From Myxococcota bacterium (GTDB taxonomy: Bacteria; Myxococcota_C; UBA6777): 64,000 nt of DNA. Positions 27,295 through 36,708 of the stretch are shown here, one piece after another. The stretch lies in assembly GCA_023150835.1 (NCBI GenBank), contig JAKLKB010000007.1:1-64000 (forward strand), written 5' to 3'. Every line of letters starts with the position of its first letter. Positions within the stretch are counted from its first letter, which is position 1. The translations under genes were made by a program, and so were the position numbers. The notes beneath the pieces are model-generated. The model was given only the letters and a program-made list of their open reading frames with translations, was not told where the DNA came from and made no database searches.

Positions 27295-28326
27295 ATGCTT
27301 TGTCGATTCATCCCACAACAAGCTCGTCTCCTTTTGTTGTTTTGCTCGTTCCTTGGTCTTGGGCTGCCCTCTTCCACTCCCTGCTTTGCCCAAGCAAATC
27401 GCGACTTTGTCACCAACCCTTTCCTCAACAAGGGATTGACGCTTTACAACGATCAGCGTTATCCCGAAGCCACACAAGAATTTCTCAAAGTCGCCACAAA
27501 CAACCAATACGCCGTCAGAGAACGCAACCAAGCTCTCAAATACCTCGCCTTCATCCAACTGCTTCAACGCAAACCCAGCACAGCCCGCGATCACTTCATC
27601 GAAGCCCTCAAAAATGATCCCAATTTTGAACTTGATTCCGTTCTCGATCCCCCCAAGTTTTTCGCCTTTTTTCAACTCGTTCGCAAAGACTTTTTGTCGC
27701 GCCGCCAAGTCGTGATCGAAGATCGCTCCCCCACCGAACTCCCCACCGCACAAACCCTTTCGCTGCGCTTTGCGGTGCGCGACGAATTCCAAACCGCCAA
27801 GCGCTTTACGGTGTTCTATCGCGTCGAAGGCAGCGGCCCTTACCAACAAGGCAACCCCACCCTGATCACCGCACAACGCCTCCAAAAAGAACACACCACA
27901 CAACTCGCACAACAAATCTTACAGCGTAGCGACTCTTTCTCTTCTTTTGCGTGTGCTGCCCTCTGCCAAGCCACCCCTGCGGTCACAAAGGCTTACGGCT
28001 TCGATGTCCCCACGCTCACTCCTCCCGATCCCACCGCAGCATACTTCGTCGAATACTACATCGAAGCCTACGACACCCAAGGCCGAACCATCGCAACACT
28101 CGGCAGTACAAGTGATCCCAAACGTGTAAAACGCACCTTGCCCACCACAGGAAACACCAACTACCCCAACTCCAAAGCCACCCCTTTCTATCAAACATGG
28201 TGGTTTTGGACTGTCGTCGGTGTTGTCGTCGTGGGCGGCGTTGTCGCGGGGGTTGTCGTCGGAACCGCCCCCAAACCGATCCCTCCCGCCACCACAGGAA
28301 CTGTGATCGTCACCATCGTTCGTTAA
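27295..28326 (+). CDS. Exported TPR-like protein with C-terminal membrane segment
   Basis: 343 aa from the ATG at 27295 (ATGAGG at 27283 is an alternative). A signal peptide ends near CFAQA. Residues 30-120 look like TPR-type helices (GLTLYNDQRYPEATQEFLKV, STARDHFIEALKNDP). A central beta-rich region follows, and a Gly/Val-rich hydrophobic segment (WWFWTVVGVVVVGGVVAGVV) sits near the C-terminus. This layout is seen in Myxococcota proteins of unknown function. It is followed by two lipoproteins on the same strand at short spacing, so they probably form one envelope operon. Confidence 0.75.
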   Translation: MLCRFIPQQARLLLLFCSFLGLGLPSSTPCFAQANRDFVTNPFLNKGLTLYNDQRYPEATQEFLKVATNNQYAVRERNQALKYLAFIQLLQRKPSTARDHFIEALKNDPNFELDSVLDPPKFFAFFQLVRKDFLSRRQVVIEDRSPTELPTAQTLSLRFAVRDEFQTAKRFTVFYRVEGSGPYQQGNPTLITAQRLQKEHTTQLAQQILQRSDSFSSFACAALCQATPAVTKAYGFDVPTLTPPDPTAAYFVEYYIEAYDTQGRTIATLGSTSDPKRVKRTLPTTGNTNYPNSKATPFYQTWWFWTVVGVVVVGGVVAGVVVGTAPKPIPPATTGTVIVTIVR

Positions 28327-28409
28327 ACTACGCGGCCTTTCTCCAAGCGCCTTTTGTGATCGTGGACGCGGAGAAAACGGCTTTTAAAGACATCGGCTAG
28401 GGAAAGAAG

Positions 28410-28877
28410 ATGCTTACGAGATATCGTTGTGTTGTTTGGTTGTTGGGCCTTTTGGCGTGGGTTGGCTTGGGTGCTTGCGCACCGATGGCTGAAGCCCCCG
28501 AGGTCGCGATCCGTGTCGGGGAGCTTCAAGATGGCGTCAACAGCGTGACGCTGTGGATTATCGCTCCCAATTATCCGGGAAGTTCGTCTGTTTCTTGCCA
28601 AGATCTACTCGATCGCAAAACGGTCTTTGATGCCAAAACCTTCGATCAAAAGAAAACCAAATCCGCCATCATCGCTTTCGGTCAGCAAGAAAGTGTGACG
28701 AGTACGATTGAAAGCATCCTGCCCGGAAACTACCTCTTTGTGGTGGGCGGCTACAAAGATGGCTTGCAAGAACTCCCCAACCTGCGCTATATCGGCTGCC
28801 AAGAAGCCAAGGTCGAGGTCGGCAAGAAGCTTGCCCTATCGATCTTTTTGGCGATGGTACCTGTAGCAAAGCCCTAG
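28410..28877 (+). CDS. Small lipoprotein, unknown function
   Basis: 155 aa with a classical signal and lipobox (LLGLLAWVGLGAC). No family is recognised. Two cysteines (SVSCQDLL and IGCQEAKV) may form a disulfide. The body appears beta-rich (GNYLFVVGGYKDG). It is 83 bp downstream of the TPR-like gene and 21 bp upstream of the next lipoprotein gene. Confidence 0.75.
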   Translation: MLTRYRCVVWLLGLLAWVGLGACAPMAEAPEVAIRVGELQDGVNSVTLWIIAPNYPGSSSVSCQDLLDRKTVFDAKTFDQKKTKSAIIAFGQQESVTSTIESILPGNYLFVVGGYKDGLQELPNLRYIGCQEAKVEVGKKLALSIFLAMVPVAKP

Positions 28878-28898
28878 TATCGGGCGACTTGGATTTCG

Positions 28899-29669
28899 AT
28901 GACACGTTATCGCTCCCCTGCCTTTTGTTTTTCTAGCCATGCGCATCCTGACGCTCCTGTCCACCTTAAAGATGTTCAAACAGCGATATTCCGGGGACTT
29001 TGGATCTTTATCGTCTGGTGTGTTCTCTTTGGACTCTTGGGATGCCGCCCGATACTGCGCACCCAAGAGCAACTACAAGGCGCCCCCCCCGCACGTGATC
29101 TGCTTGCGGCCTACGTCTTGGATCAACTTCAAACACACCCCGCCAAGTATTTTTCGGTCGGAGGTGTGCGTCTTGGCGATCCCAAAGAACGCGTAGAAGC
29201 GCTTTGGGGAAAACCTTCCCGCCAGACGGGCGATCGTTCAACGTGGGGAGATGCCGATGGAAATCCCCTCTACTCCGTTCTTTGGAAAGAAGTGGTCACT
29301 CGCGTCAGCGCACAATCTCCCCCAAAGCGCGAAAGTCTTGTGGTGCAAATCGACCTTTTTCCCGCTTGTTCCTCCGTCCTCCATCCCGACAACCGCGTGC
29401 TTCTTTCCGAAGCCATCCGCCAAAGCGCTGTCCGTCAAAAACTCTTTGCCGCCATCCCCTTTCCACAACATACCCGACTGGCCAAGCGCTTCTTTTATCT
29501 TCAGCGCGGGTGGGCGGTCGTTTTGTTCTCTGAACTGATCCCCTCACAACAAAAGATCCCTTACGTTGTTCGTCTGTTTTTGGAAACACCCACAACCCCA
29601 CTCCGCCAAGGCACTTCACAGGCGAAACCCACCCAACAACCCCAAACGCACGTCACCGCGAGACTTTAA
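28899..29669 (+). CDS. Lipoprotein, unknown function
   Basis: 256 aa. The hydrophobic segment is preceded by about 30 residues and ends FGLLGC (lipobox), so the true start could lie further in, near residue 25. The region around FSVGGVRLGDPKERVEALWGKPS resembles the short 'G-x-x-L-G-x-x-x-x-x-V-x-x-x-x-G-x-P' repeat seen in BamE/SmpA-like proteins. The remaining part is not recognised. It is third in a run of envelope genes. Confidence 0.65.
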   Translation: MTRYRSPAFCFSSHAHPDAPVHLKDVQTAIFRGLWIFIVWCVLFGLLGCRPILRTQEQLQGAPPARDLLAAYVLDQLQTHPAKYFSVGGVRLGDPKERVEALWGKPSRQTGDRSTWGDADGNPLYSVLWKEVVTRVSAQSPPKRESLVVQIDLFPACSSVLHPDNRVLLSEAIRQSAVRQKLFAAIPFPQHTRLAKRFFYLQRGWAVVLFSELIPSQQKIPYVVRLFLETPTTPLRQGTSQAKPTQQPQTHVTARL

Positions 29670-29789
29670 CACCGCGTATCCCCAACAGGCTTCCCATCCT
29701 TCCCTCTCGCTCACAGGTTTGGCGTACAAGATCCGCCTTGCTTCGATGGGCCGATATCTGCCCAAATAAATGGGCCTTTGAGGTTTTTG

Positions 29790-31982
29790 ATGAAGATCGT
29801 ATTCGCGACTAGCTTGGTCGGAAATGACCGTTTGATGCGCGCTGAAGCGCTACTCCGCTTTTGCAAAGAACAAGGACACGAAGTCTTTCTCGTCACGCGC
29901 AATCGTTTCGCCGACGCATGGACACCCTCTATCCTTGAAACCTTTCAGATCGCCATCCCTCGACACTGCCCCCCCGAAGAGATGGCCGCAATGACCCTTG
30001 AAAAAAACCGCGCACTGCTCGGAAGAATGGACTATTTTCGCCCGCTGTGCGCGATCATCGACGGCGAAGACTTTGTAGGAAAAGTCGCACAACGACTGAA
30101 CATCCCGACTGTCTGCATCGATCCCAAACACGCTTTTGAAACCACCCGCCTCAGCATCACACTCCCTCCCTTTGCCCTCGAACAACTCCGCTCCTTGCGC
30201 GAAGAACTCCGTCAACGCAGCTTTGAACCCCGCTGGTTTCTCTTGCCTGTCTTTTTCGATGCCCTACCGATCCGCCCCGAAGTGTTGCTTTGTCAGCCGA
30301 TATCCACCTTCACCGATACCCCAAACACCGACACTTCTGACGAGGGGTGGCTGCTTTTGGTCGGATGGCAAGGCGTTGAAGAAGATGTCCGCCCTTTCCT
30401 TGAGCAGCAGATCCGCGTCCGTGTCCACTACCCTGTCCGCCTCGAAAGACCTCGCGAGATCAAACAAGAAGAATCCCTTGATGGCGAAGGAGCCGCTATG
30501 CGCAGACGGCGCTCAGCCCCCCTCTCCCGCTCTCCCGAAGAAGAAGCCGCTGCCGCACGCGCCATGCTCCCCAACTCCGATGCCTATGTTTCTTATTCCG
30601 TCGCCAACGCCGAAGCTTGGCAACAAGATCTCCCCCGCGCCAAAGCCGTGATCCTGCAAGGCGATGCTTCTCAACTTGCCGATGCCATCGCTCTACAAAA
30701 ACCCACCCTCGTCATCCCACAAAAAGATCACTTCGAACAATGGGTTTGCGGCCAATACATCGAAAAAATGGGCGTCGGTGAAACACACACCAAACTCAAT
30801 CGCACCGCCCTCGACGGCTTCCTCGAACGGCTCGACCGCTACAAAGACAAATTACATCAACTCCCCCCAAGCAAATCTCCCAAGATCACCCACGCCCTCC
30901 AAGAGATCTTGACCACCCTCCAATCCGAAGCCACCGCACAACCCCGCCAATCCGAACGCTTCCCCTCTTCGCAACGAAACCGACCCACAACCCGAACCAA
31001 CACATCCCCCACCACACACACAGACGGCTCCCCACCAGAACGCCGCACACCTCGACAAGACGGCGATTCACCGAAACCTCGGACCTTCCGCCAAGATGGC
31101 GATGCCCCGAGACCTCGGACCTTCCGCCAAGATGGTGATGCTCCAAGACCTCGGACCTTCCGCCAAGATGGTGATGCTCCAAGACCTCGTTCTCCCCGCC
31201 CTGATGGTGATGCTCCGAGACCTCGGACCTTCCGCCAAGATGGTGATGCTCCAAGACCTCGGACCTTCCGCCAAGATGGTGATGCTCCGAGACCTCGGAC
31301 CTTCCGCCAAGATGGTGATGCTCCGAGACCTCGGACCTTCCGACAAGATGGTGATGCTCCGAGACCTCGGACCTTCCGACAAGATGGTGATGCTCCAAGA
31401 CCTCGTTTCTCCAATAGAGAGAACGCCCCACGCCCACGGGCTGAGGAAGGGCGGCGCCCCGCATCTTCGGAACGCGGAGAACGCGCAGGCTCCATCGAGG
31501 TGTGGCGTCCTCCCTCGAAACAAGCCGACGAAACGCATTCCACAAACCAACCCCAGACAGCAGGTGGCGAACGGCTGCCACGCCGCAAAAACACCGAAGG
31601 TTCGGGCGAACAAAAGCCTTGGCGCAAAAACACCGAAGGTTCGAGCGAACAAAAGCCTTGGCGCAAAAACACCGAAGGTTCGAGCGAACAAAAGCCTTGG
31701 CGCAAAAACACCGAAGGTTCGGGCGAACAAAAGCCTTGGCGCAAAAACACCGAAGGTTCGGGCGAACAAAAGCCTTGGCGTAAAAACACCGAAGGTTCGG
31801 GCGAACAAAAGCCTTGGCGTAAAAACATCGAAGGTTCGGGTGAACGAAAGCCTTGGCGTAAAAACACCGAAGGTTCGGGTGAACGAAAGCCTTGGCGTAA
31901 AAACACCGAACCAAAAGAAACAAGCGAACGAGGAGCACCCAAACCCAAACCTCCGAAACGTACCCTCCCGCGAGACGAATAG
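29790..31982 (+). CDS. Glycosyltransferase-like (GT-B/PseG-like) protein with long repeat tail
   Basis: 730 aa from the ATG at 29790 (TTTGAGG upstream). Residues 1-380 look like a two-lobe GT-B type protein: MKIVFATSLVGNDRLMRAEA resembles the N-terminus of PseG and related nucleotide-sugar enzymes, and KAVILQGDASQLADAIALQK plus PTLVIPQKD resembles the C-terminal lobe. The donor and product are unknown. The C-terminal 350 residues are low complexity: ten 12-residue units (DGDAPRPRTFRQ type) and eight 13-residue units (KNTEGSGEQKPWR type), strongly basic. The repeats produce long spurious ORFs in several other frames. Confidence 0.75.
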   Translation: MKIVFATSLVGNDRLMRAEALLRFCKEQGHEVFLVTRNRFADAWTPSILETFQIAIPRHCPPEEMAAMTLEKNRALLGRMDYFRPLCAIIDGEDFVGKVAQRLNIPTVCIDPKHAFETTRLSITLPPFALEQLRSLREELRQRSFEPRWFLLPVFFDALPIRPEVLLCQPISTFTDTPNTDTSDEGWLLLVGWQGVEEDVRPFLEQQIRVRVHYPVRLERPREIKQEESLDGEGAAMRRRRSAPLSRSPEEEAAAARAMLPNSDAYVSYSVANAEAWQQDLPRAKAVILQGDASQLADAIALQKPTLVIPQKDHFEQWVCGQYIEKMGVGETHTKLNRTALDGFLERLDRYKDKLHQLPPSKSPKITHALQEILTTLQSEATAQPRQSERFPSSQRNRPTTRTNTSPTTHTDGSPPERRTPRQDGDSPKPRTFRQDGDAPRPRTFRQDGDAPRPRTFRQDGDAPRPRSPRPDGDAPRPRTFRQDGDAPRPRTFRQDGDAPRPRTFRQDGDAPRPRTFRQDGDAPRPRTFRQDGDAPRPRFSNRENAPRPRAEEGRRPASSERGERAGSIEVWRPPSKQADETHSTNQPQTAGGERLPRRKNTEGSGEQKPWRKNTEGSSEQKPWRKNTEGSSEQKPWRKNTEGSGEQKPWRKNTEGSGEQKPWRKNTEGSGEQKPWRKNIEGSGERKPWRKNTEGSGERKPWRKNTEPKETSERGAPKPKPPKRTLPRDE
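31059..31418 (+). repeat. 36-bp in-frame tandem repeat, 10 units
   Basis: Each unit encodes DGDAPRPRTFRQ with minor changes. It is the first of two arrays in the tail of the glycosyltransferase-like gene. Confidence 0.95.
31587..31898 (+). repeat. 39-bp in-frame tandem repeat, 8 units
   Basis: Each unit encodes KNTEGSGEQKPWR with minor changes. It is the second array in the same tail. Confidence 0.95.
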
Positions 31983-32092
31983 GCCGAAGAAGCAAAACAC
32001 GACAACCCAACAAGGGCGCTGTCTATGGCCCGATGTTGGCGGCCCACCATCGAACCTCGCATCGAAATAAACCAACAGAAAGGTCAAGTATC

Positions 32093-33031
32093 ATGGCATC
32101 CAATATCATCGAGGTTGTGCCGCTGCGCTACGATGTTGCTTTTAAAAAAGCGTTTGGGCAGGTCGATGTCTTCAATGCTTTTGTGCGCGATGTTTTGGGG
32201 ATCGAGTTCGAGGTGGATGAAGTGATCCAAGAACACAGCTACCACGAACAGATCGGGCGCGTGAAGATCAAGTACGACCTCTTCGCCGAGGATGAAGAGC
32301 GTCGCATTATTGTTGAGATCCAACACGCCTATGAGTCTGATTTTTTCGACCGATTTCTTTACTACCACCTGCTTGGCATGATCGAACAAGTTCACAACTT
32401 TCACGACTACCGCTTCCAAAAAACCGTCTATACGATCGTCATGTTGACTTCCATGCCCAAAGATACCGAGCGTCTCTTTGCCTCTCTGAATGTTAACTTC
32501 GATTGCCGCGATGAATCCGATCAAATCCACAACCTTTTTCCTCACCGCCTGATCTTTATCAACCCCAATCTGCTCAACGAACAGATCTCCCCACAGCTTC
32601 GCCTCTGGCTACAAGCTGTTCAAGACTCCCTTGATGCAAAGGTCAACCTCAACGATTACAAAAAACACCCTCTTCTCAAAAAAGCCCTTCTTTCGGTTCA
32701 AAAGCAATCCATGACCCCCGAGGAACTCGCCAAACTCAAAGATGAATCCGCTTGGGAACGCACCAAACGCGAAAGCCGTCAAGAAGGACGCGAAGAAGGT
32801 ATTCAACAAGGCATCCAACAAGGCATCCAACAAGGCATCCAACAAGGCATCCAACAAGGCATCCAACAAGGCATCCAACAAACCCGCGAAACGACCGCCA
32901 CAAAGCTGCTCGCCCAAGGTATCACACACGAGATCATCGCAACCGCCACAGGCCTCTCCCTCGAAGAGATCGCTTCCCTCGATTCCACCCACACGCCAAC
33001 CAAGTCACCCACACGAAAGAAAAAGTCATAG
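32093..33031 (+). CDS. Rpn-family PD-(D/E)XK nuclease (transposase_31/PDDEXK-type)
   Basis: 312 aa from the ATG at 32093 (AAAGG upstream). The N-terminal RYDVAFKKAFGQ, the active-site pattern KIKYDLFAEDEERRIIVEIQHA (Asp, then E-x-Q) and FDRFLYYHLLGM are typical of the Rpn/PD-(D/E)XK transposase-like family. E. coli members (RpnA) are DNA endonucleases that promote RecA-independent recombination. Residues about 238-265 contain seven GIQQ units encoded by perfect 12-bp repeats; such E/Q-rich repeats are frequent at this position in the family. No partner gene or terminal inverted repeat was seen, so I treat it as a stand-alone gene. Confidence 0.9.
   Translation: MASNIIEVVPLRYDVAFKKAFGQVDVFNAFVRDVLGIEFEVDEVIQEHSYHEQIGRVKIKYDLFAEDEERRIIVEIQHAYESDFFDRFLYYHLLGMIEQVHNFHDYRFQKTVYTIVMLTSMPKDTERLFASLNVNFDCRDESDQIHNLFPHRLIFINPNLLNEQISPQLRLWLQAVQDSLDAKVNLNDYKKHPLLKKALLSVQKQSMTPEELAKLKDESAWERTKRESRQEGREEGIQQGIQQGIQQGIQQGIQQGIQQGIQQTRETTATKLLAQGITHEIIATATGLSLEEIASLDSTHTPTKSPTRKKKS
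32803..32883 (+). repeat. 12-bp in-frame tandem repeat (GGCATCCAACAA)
   Basis: Seven consecutive units encode GIQQ in the C-terminal part of the Rpn-like gene; nearly all are identical in DNA sequence. Confidence 0.95.
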
Positions 33032-33064
33032 TATCCTATTGGGCGCGCACCCAGCGGGGTTTCA

Positions 33065-33115
33065 CCGCCCGCGCAAACCTCGTATCACCCCAACAACGAT
33101 GGGCGGCCTTTTTTT
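33065..33115 (+). terminator. Possible terminator after the Rpn-like gene
   Basis: CCGCCC (33065-33070) can pair with GGGCGG (33101-33106), followed by a run of T at 33109-33115. The loop is long (30 nt), so the call is weak. Confidence 0.35.
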
Positions 33116-33202
33116 GAGATGCCCCGAACCGAGCGGGGGGATGATGCGTTGGGGGGACGTATCAAAGAGCCAGACACCTCACAGATTTGGAGGCCATTCG
33201 CG

Positions 33203-34414
33203 ATGAAGCAGGAACATTCGATAGAGATCAGCAGGGTGCAAGATCAAGAAGAGTTGAAGGGGTTGGCGGATGCCTTGCGCCGATCGCTGTGGTTTCCGCG
33301 ATTGGAAGACGATGACTGGACGGTGCGCGAAGGCGTGGAGCGATTGCGGATCGCTCGATTAGACGGAGAAGTTGTGGGGGGGCTTTCGTGCCACCTGATG
33401 GGGCAGTGGTTTGGAGGCCGAAGCGTACCGATGGGAGCGATCCGAGCTGTGGGGATTCGTCCAGATGCGCGGATGTACGGGGTTGCACACACCATGTTGA
33501 CATCCAACCTCACAGAGCTACGAGAAGCAGGCATCCCGTTGGCTTCGTTGTATCCCGCCACACAGCGGTTGTATCGCTCTGTCGGTTATGGGAGTGCAGG
33601 GACGATGGTTTGGTACAGACAGCCGATCTCTGAGCTACATCCGACAACACGAACAGAGCTGCGCGTACGAGGATTGTCTGGTTCGATGGAGATGCTGCGC
33701 GAGGTCTTGGAACCGTTATATCGCGCTCGGGCAGAGCGGACCAACGGGCATTTGGAGCGCAGCGATTGGATGTGGGATCGTTGCTTTTTGAAGCCGGGGG
33801 GAAAACAACCCCGCGATGTCTATGTCGTCGATCGCGATGGAAAAGCCGAAGGATACGTCATCTGCGATCACGAGCGGATCCCAGATCAATTTCGAGGACG
33901 CTTGGAGATCCGTGATTGGCAAGCCACGACGCCCGAAGCGATGCGTCAGCTCTGGTGCTTTGTGGCCGATCATCGCTCGCACATGGAATTTGTGCGATGG
34001 CACGGGCCACGCGCAGAGCCGATGTTGGCGATGCTCGATCAACACCAATGGGAGATCGATGTTTCCTTGACATGGATGACGCGGATCGTCGATGTGGTAG
34101 AAGCCTTGCGCAAGCGCGGTTATTCTCCTGCTCTCTCGACGCAAGTCAGCCTGCGCGTCGAAGATCCTTGCTTGCCTTGGAATCGCGGATGTTGGCGGCT
34201 AGTCGTCGAAAACGGCCTAGCCAACGTCACAGAAACCACTCCCGACTCCAAAACCGCCACGCTCCAAGTCCAAGGACTGTCCTCGTTATACACAGGCTAT
34301 CTTTCACCCTATTCACTCGAACAGATGGGCCTCTTGCAAGGTCCATCCGATACCTTGGCAGAGTTGGCGCTCTTGTTTGCAGGTGGAGAACCTTGGATGC
34401 CTGATATGTTCTAA
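33203..34414 (+). CDS. Eis-like GNAT N-acetyltransferase
   Basis: 403 aa from the ATG at 33203 (GGAGG upstream), the usual size of Eis-type enzymes. Order: an N-terminal GNAT domain with MGAIRAVGIRPDARMYGVAH (acetyl-CoA pyrophosphate-binding region) and LYPATQRLYRSVGYG; a second GNAT-like domain around RDVYVVDRDGKAEGYVICDH; and a C-terminal SCP2-like domain (SLRVEDPCLPWNRGCWRLVV) ending with a carboxylate-bearing C-terminus. Eis enzymes acetylate amines, including aminoglycosides in mycobacteria. The natural substrate here cannot be read from the sequence. Confidence 0.88.
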   Translation: MKQEHSIEISRVQDQEELKGLADALRRSLWFPRLEDDDWTVREGVERLRIARLDGEVVGGLSCHLMGQWFGGRSVPMGAIRAVGIRPDARMYGVAHTMLTSNLTELREAGIPLASLYPATQRLYRSVGYGSAGTMVWYRQPISELHPTTRTELRVRGLSGSMEMLREVLEPLYRARAERTNGHLERSDWMWDRCFLKPGGKQPRDVYVVDRDGKAEGYVICDHERIPDQFRGRLEIRDWQATTPEAMRQLWCFVADHRSHMEFVRWHGPRAEPMLAMLDQHQWEIDVSLTWMTRIVDVVEALRKRGYSPALSTQVSLRVEDPCLPWNRGCWRLVVENGLANVTETTPDSKTATLQVQGLSSLYTGYLSPYSLEQMGLLQGPSDTLAELALLFAGGEPWMPDMF

Positions 34415-34465
34415 GCCATCCCGACAAGTCTTTGCTCTTTGCTTGCGGCCTTCGTTGAAGACCTT

Positions 34466-34579
34466 ATACAAAATCCGCTCATCGTGTGATCGCAACACGT
34501 AGGGGCAGACAGGTGTGGCTGCCCAAGAACAGGGCGTCTACGCACGACCCTTCAACCACACATCTTGCGGATATCGTAT
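34466..34579 (+). mobile_element. MITE-like element, copy 4
   Basis: 114 bp from ATACAAAATCCGCTC to GCGGATATCGTAT, with central GGGCAGACAGGTGTGGCTGC hairpin. It occupies about a third of the 348-bp gap 5' of a lipoprotein gene; the rest of the gap shows nothing recognisable. Confidence 0.9.
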
Positions 34580-34762
34580 TACACGCCACCTGAGCGCGTG
34601 GCATCCCCAAAGCCATCGCAACAAGTGGGATTTCCTTTCTGGATCTTTTCGGCTCGATCCGCTATAACCCTTGGCCGTCCGCTCGAAGCACGCAGGAACA
34701 GCAAACGTGCGGAGCAAACGTTTCAAAAAACAAGTTTTTTCCATAAAAGAAAGGCATTTGAG

Positions 34763-35197
34763 ATGAGAACATGGCTCTTGTTTGTTAGCGGTTTTTTCTT
34801 TGCGTGCGTCTCTTTGGTCGCCTGTGGTCCGATCACACCCCAAGCTGCGTGCGAACGCGGCTTGCAAGCCAACTGCACTTACATTCATCGTTGTGCCACC
34901 GCAGAACAAAAACAAAGCAGTCACTTTGAGAAGCTTTTTGGAGCCGATGTTGCGGCCTGTGTCCGCATTCGCCAAGAAGGTGCCACTTCGACCCAAGGAG
35001 GCGTCACCCTCAGCATCGAACCCGCCAAATGCAGCGAAAAAACCGAACAAACATACTGCAAGGATGCAAAGACGCCGATCTATCATCCAGAATTTGTGGC
35101 ACAATGTCATTCCGATTTTGAGACGCAAGCTTGCCCACCAAACCTACTCTTGCCGCCCACTCCCGCCAGTTGCGAAAAAGTTTGCCAAGCCACCTGA
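34763..35197 (+). CDS. Small Cys-containing lipoprotein, unknown function
   Basis: 144 aa from the ATG at 34763 (AAAGG upstream); the track's 34565 start runs through the end of a MITE copy. Signal and lipobox FFFACVSLVAC. The mature part has eight further cysteines (e.g. AACERGLQANC, QTYCKD, QACPPN, ASCEKVC), so a disulfide-stabilised periplasmic protein is likely. No family recognised. Confidence 0.75.
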   Translation: MRTWLLFVSGFFFACVSLVACGPITPQAACERGLQANCTYIHRCATAEQKQSSHFEKLFGADVAACVRIRQEGATSTQGGVTLSIEPAKCSEKTEQTYCKDAKTPIYHPEFVAQCHSDFETQACPPNLLLPPTPASCEKVCQAT

Positions 35198-35214
35198 TCA
35201 TCCAAGGAAGAACG

Positions 35215-35334
35215 ATGCCCCCCACAACAGCATCCGCCCATCCCAAACAGATCGAGTCCGATCCCATCGCCTCTTGGTGCATTCTGCCTTGTGCGGTTGT
35301 TTTTTTTGATGACAACCCTCAAAAACCGACGTAA
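35215..35334 (+). CDS. Possible 39-aa small ORF
   Basis: ATG preceded by AAGGAAG with good spacing, encoding MPPTTASAHPKQIESDP followed by a short hydrophobic patch. It lies between a lipoprotein gene and serS. There is no homology or composition evidence beyond the ribosome binding site, so it may be chance. Confidence 0.25.
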   Translation: MPPTTASAHPKQIESDPIASWCILPCAVVFFDDNPQKPT

Positions 35335-35386
35335 ACAAAGGGGCATCTTTGCCCCCAAGCAGCGCAGCCAAAGGAGGCCCCCGCGT

Positions 35387-36688
35387 ATGTTAGATCTGCA
35401 TTATATCTTGTCGAATCTCGAAGAGATCCGTGAAAATAACCAACAGCGCAAAGTCCAAGTCGATATGGATCGTTTCGTCGCACTCGCCGAAGAACGCCGC
35501 TTCTTGATCCAAGACGTCGAAGACAAGCGAAGCCGCCGCAACGAAGTGTCCCGCTTGATGAAGGACAAGATCTCCCAAGAACAACGGCAAGCCTTGATCG
35601 AAGAAGGCCGTCAACTCAAAGACGACCTCGAAAACCTCGAGATACGGATGAAACAGGCGCAAGATGATCTTCACGCGCTCCAGCTTCAAATCCCCAACCT
35701 GACCCATCCTGAAGCCCCACGCGGACACACCGACGAAGACAACAAAGAAGTCAAACGTTGGGGTACACCCACCCGTTTTGATTTCACCCCCAAAGATCAC
35801 GTCGAGATCGCCGAAGCCTTGGGCTTGATCGACTGGGAACAAGCCTCGAAAGTGACAGGCTCCAAGTTTTACTTTTTGCGTGGCGATGCGGTTTGGCTAG
35901 AGCTTGCGCTACAACAGTACGCCCTGCGCATCCTCGAACAAGAAGGATTCCAACTGTTCACGACGCCCGATCTCGCTCGCCGCGATATCCTCGAAGGCAT
36001 CGGCTTTAACCCACGCGGCGAAGGCACGCAGATCTATTCGATCGAAAACACAGACCTTTGTCTGATCGCCACCGCCGAGATCACACTCGGCGGATTCCAC
36101 CAAGACCAGATCCTCGAAGAGACCAGCGCCCCCATCCTTTGTGCAGGTCTGTCCCACTGCTTTCGCACCGAAGCAGGTGCGCCCGGGCGCGCCTCGCGTG
36201 GGCTATACCGCGTTCACCAGTTCTCCAAAGTCGAGATGTTCGCCTTTACCACCCCCGAACAATCCAACGCCACCCTCGAACGCTTTCTCGCCATCGAAGA
36301 ACGCATCTTCCAAGGACTGGGCATCCCCTATCGTGTGGTCGACTGCTGCACGGGTGATCTCGGCGGCCAAGCCTACCGCAAATACGATATCGAAGCATGG
36401 ATGCCGGGGCGCGGTGAAGGCGGATCTTACGGCGAAGTGACGAGTGCCTCCAATTGCACAGACTATCAAGCCCGCCGCCTGATGATCCGCTATCGCAAAG
36501 AAGGCGAGAAAAAACCGCTCTTTATGCACACGCTCAACGGCACGGCGATCGCCGCCAGCCGTGGGATCATCGCCGTCCTCGAAAACTATCAACAAGCCGA
36601 TGGCAGCGTCGTGATCCCCGAAGCCCTCCGCCCCTTCGTTGGAAAAGATATCCTCCGCCCCAAAACAGCCCCCTCTTCCGCCGCTTAA
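35387..36688 (+). CDS. serS: Seryl-tRNA synthetase
   Basis: Charges tRNA-Ser (and tRNA-Sec) with serine. 433 aa from the ATG at 35387 directly after AAAGGAGG; the track start at 35291 is 32 codons too early. The N-terminal tRNA-binding coiled coil (about 30-110) and the class II core are clear: motif 2 around HCFRTEAGAPGRASRGLYRVHQF is split normally, TGDLGGQAYRKYDIEAWMPG follows, and motif 3 is LNGTAIAASR.  Conserved TAEI (ATAEITLGG) is present. It ends 20 bp from a convergent membrane-protein gene. Confidence 0.97.
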   Translation: MLDLHYILSNLEEIRENNQQRKVQVDMDRFVALAEERRFLIQDVEDKRSRRNEVSRLMKDKISQEQRQALIEEGRQLKDDLENLEIRMKQAQDDLHALQLQIPNLTHPEAPRGHTDEDNKEVKRWGTPTRFDFTPKDHVEIAEALGLIDWEQASKVTGSKFYFLRGDAVWLELALQQYALRILEQEGFQLFTTPDLARRDILEGIGFNPRGEGTQIYSIENTDLCLIATAEITLGGFHQDQILEETSAPILCAGLSHCFRTEAGAPGRASRGLYRVHQFSKVEMFAFTTPEQSNATLERFLAIEERIFQGLGIPYRVVDCCTGDLGGQAYRKYDIEAWMPGRGEGGSYGEVTSASNCTDYQARRLMIRYRKEGEKKPLFMHTLNGTAIAASRGIIAVLENYQQADGSVVIPEALRPFVGKDILRPKTAPSSAA

Positions 36689-36708
36689 ACGCTCTCCATC
36701 GAACTTTT

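Noticed and set aside
30857-32087. Three long minus-strand ORFs (up to 401 aa) and a 324-aa plus-strand ORF over the repeat tail
   Set aside because: They are shadows; the 36- and 39-bp repeats keep several frames open at once. Only the frame continuing the GT-B-like domain is supported.
32093-33031. Rpn-like gene as part of an IS element
   Set aside because: The family is called transposase-like, but I saw no terminal inverted repeats or target duplication around it.
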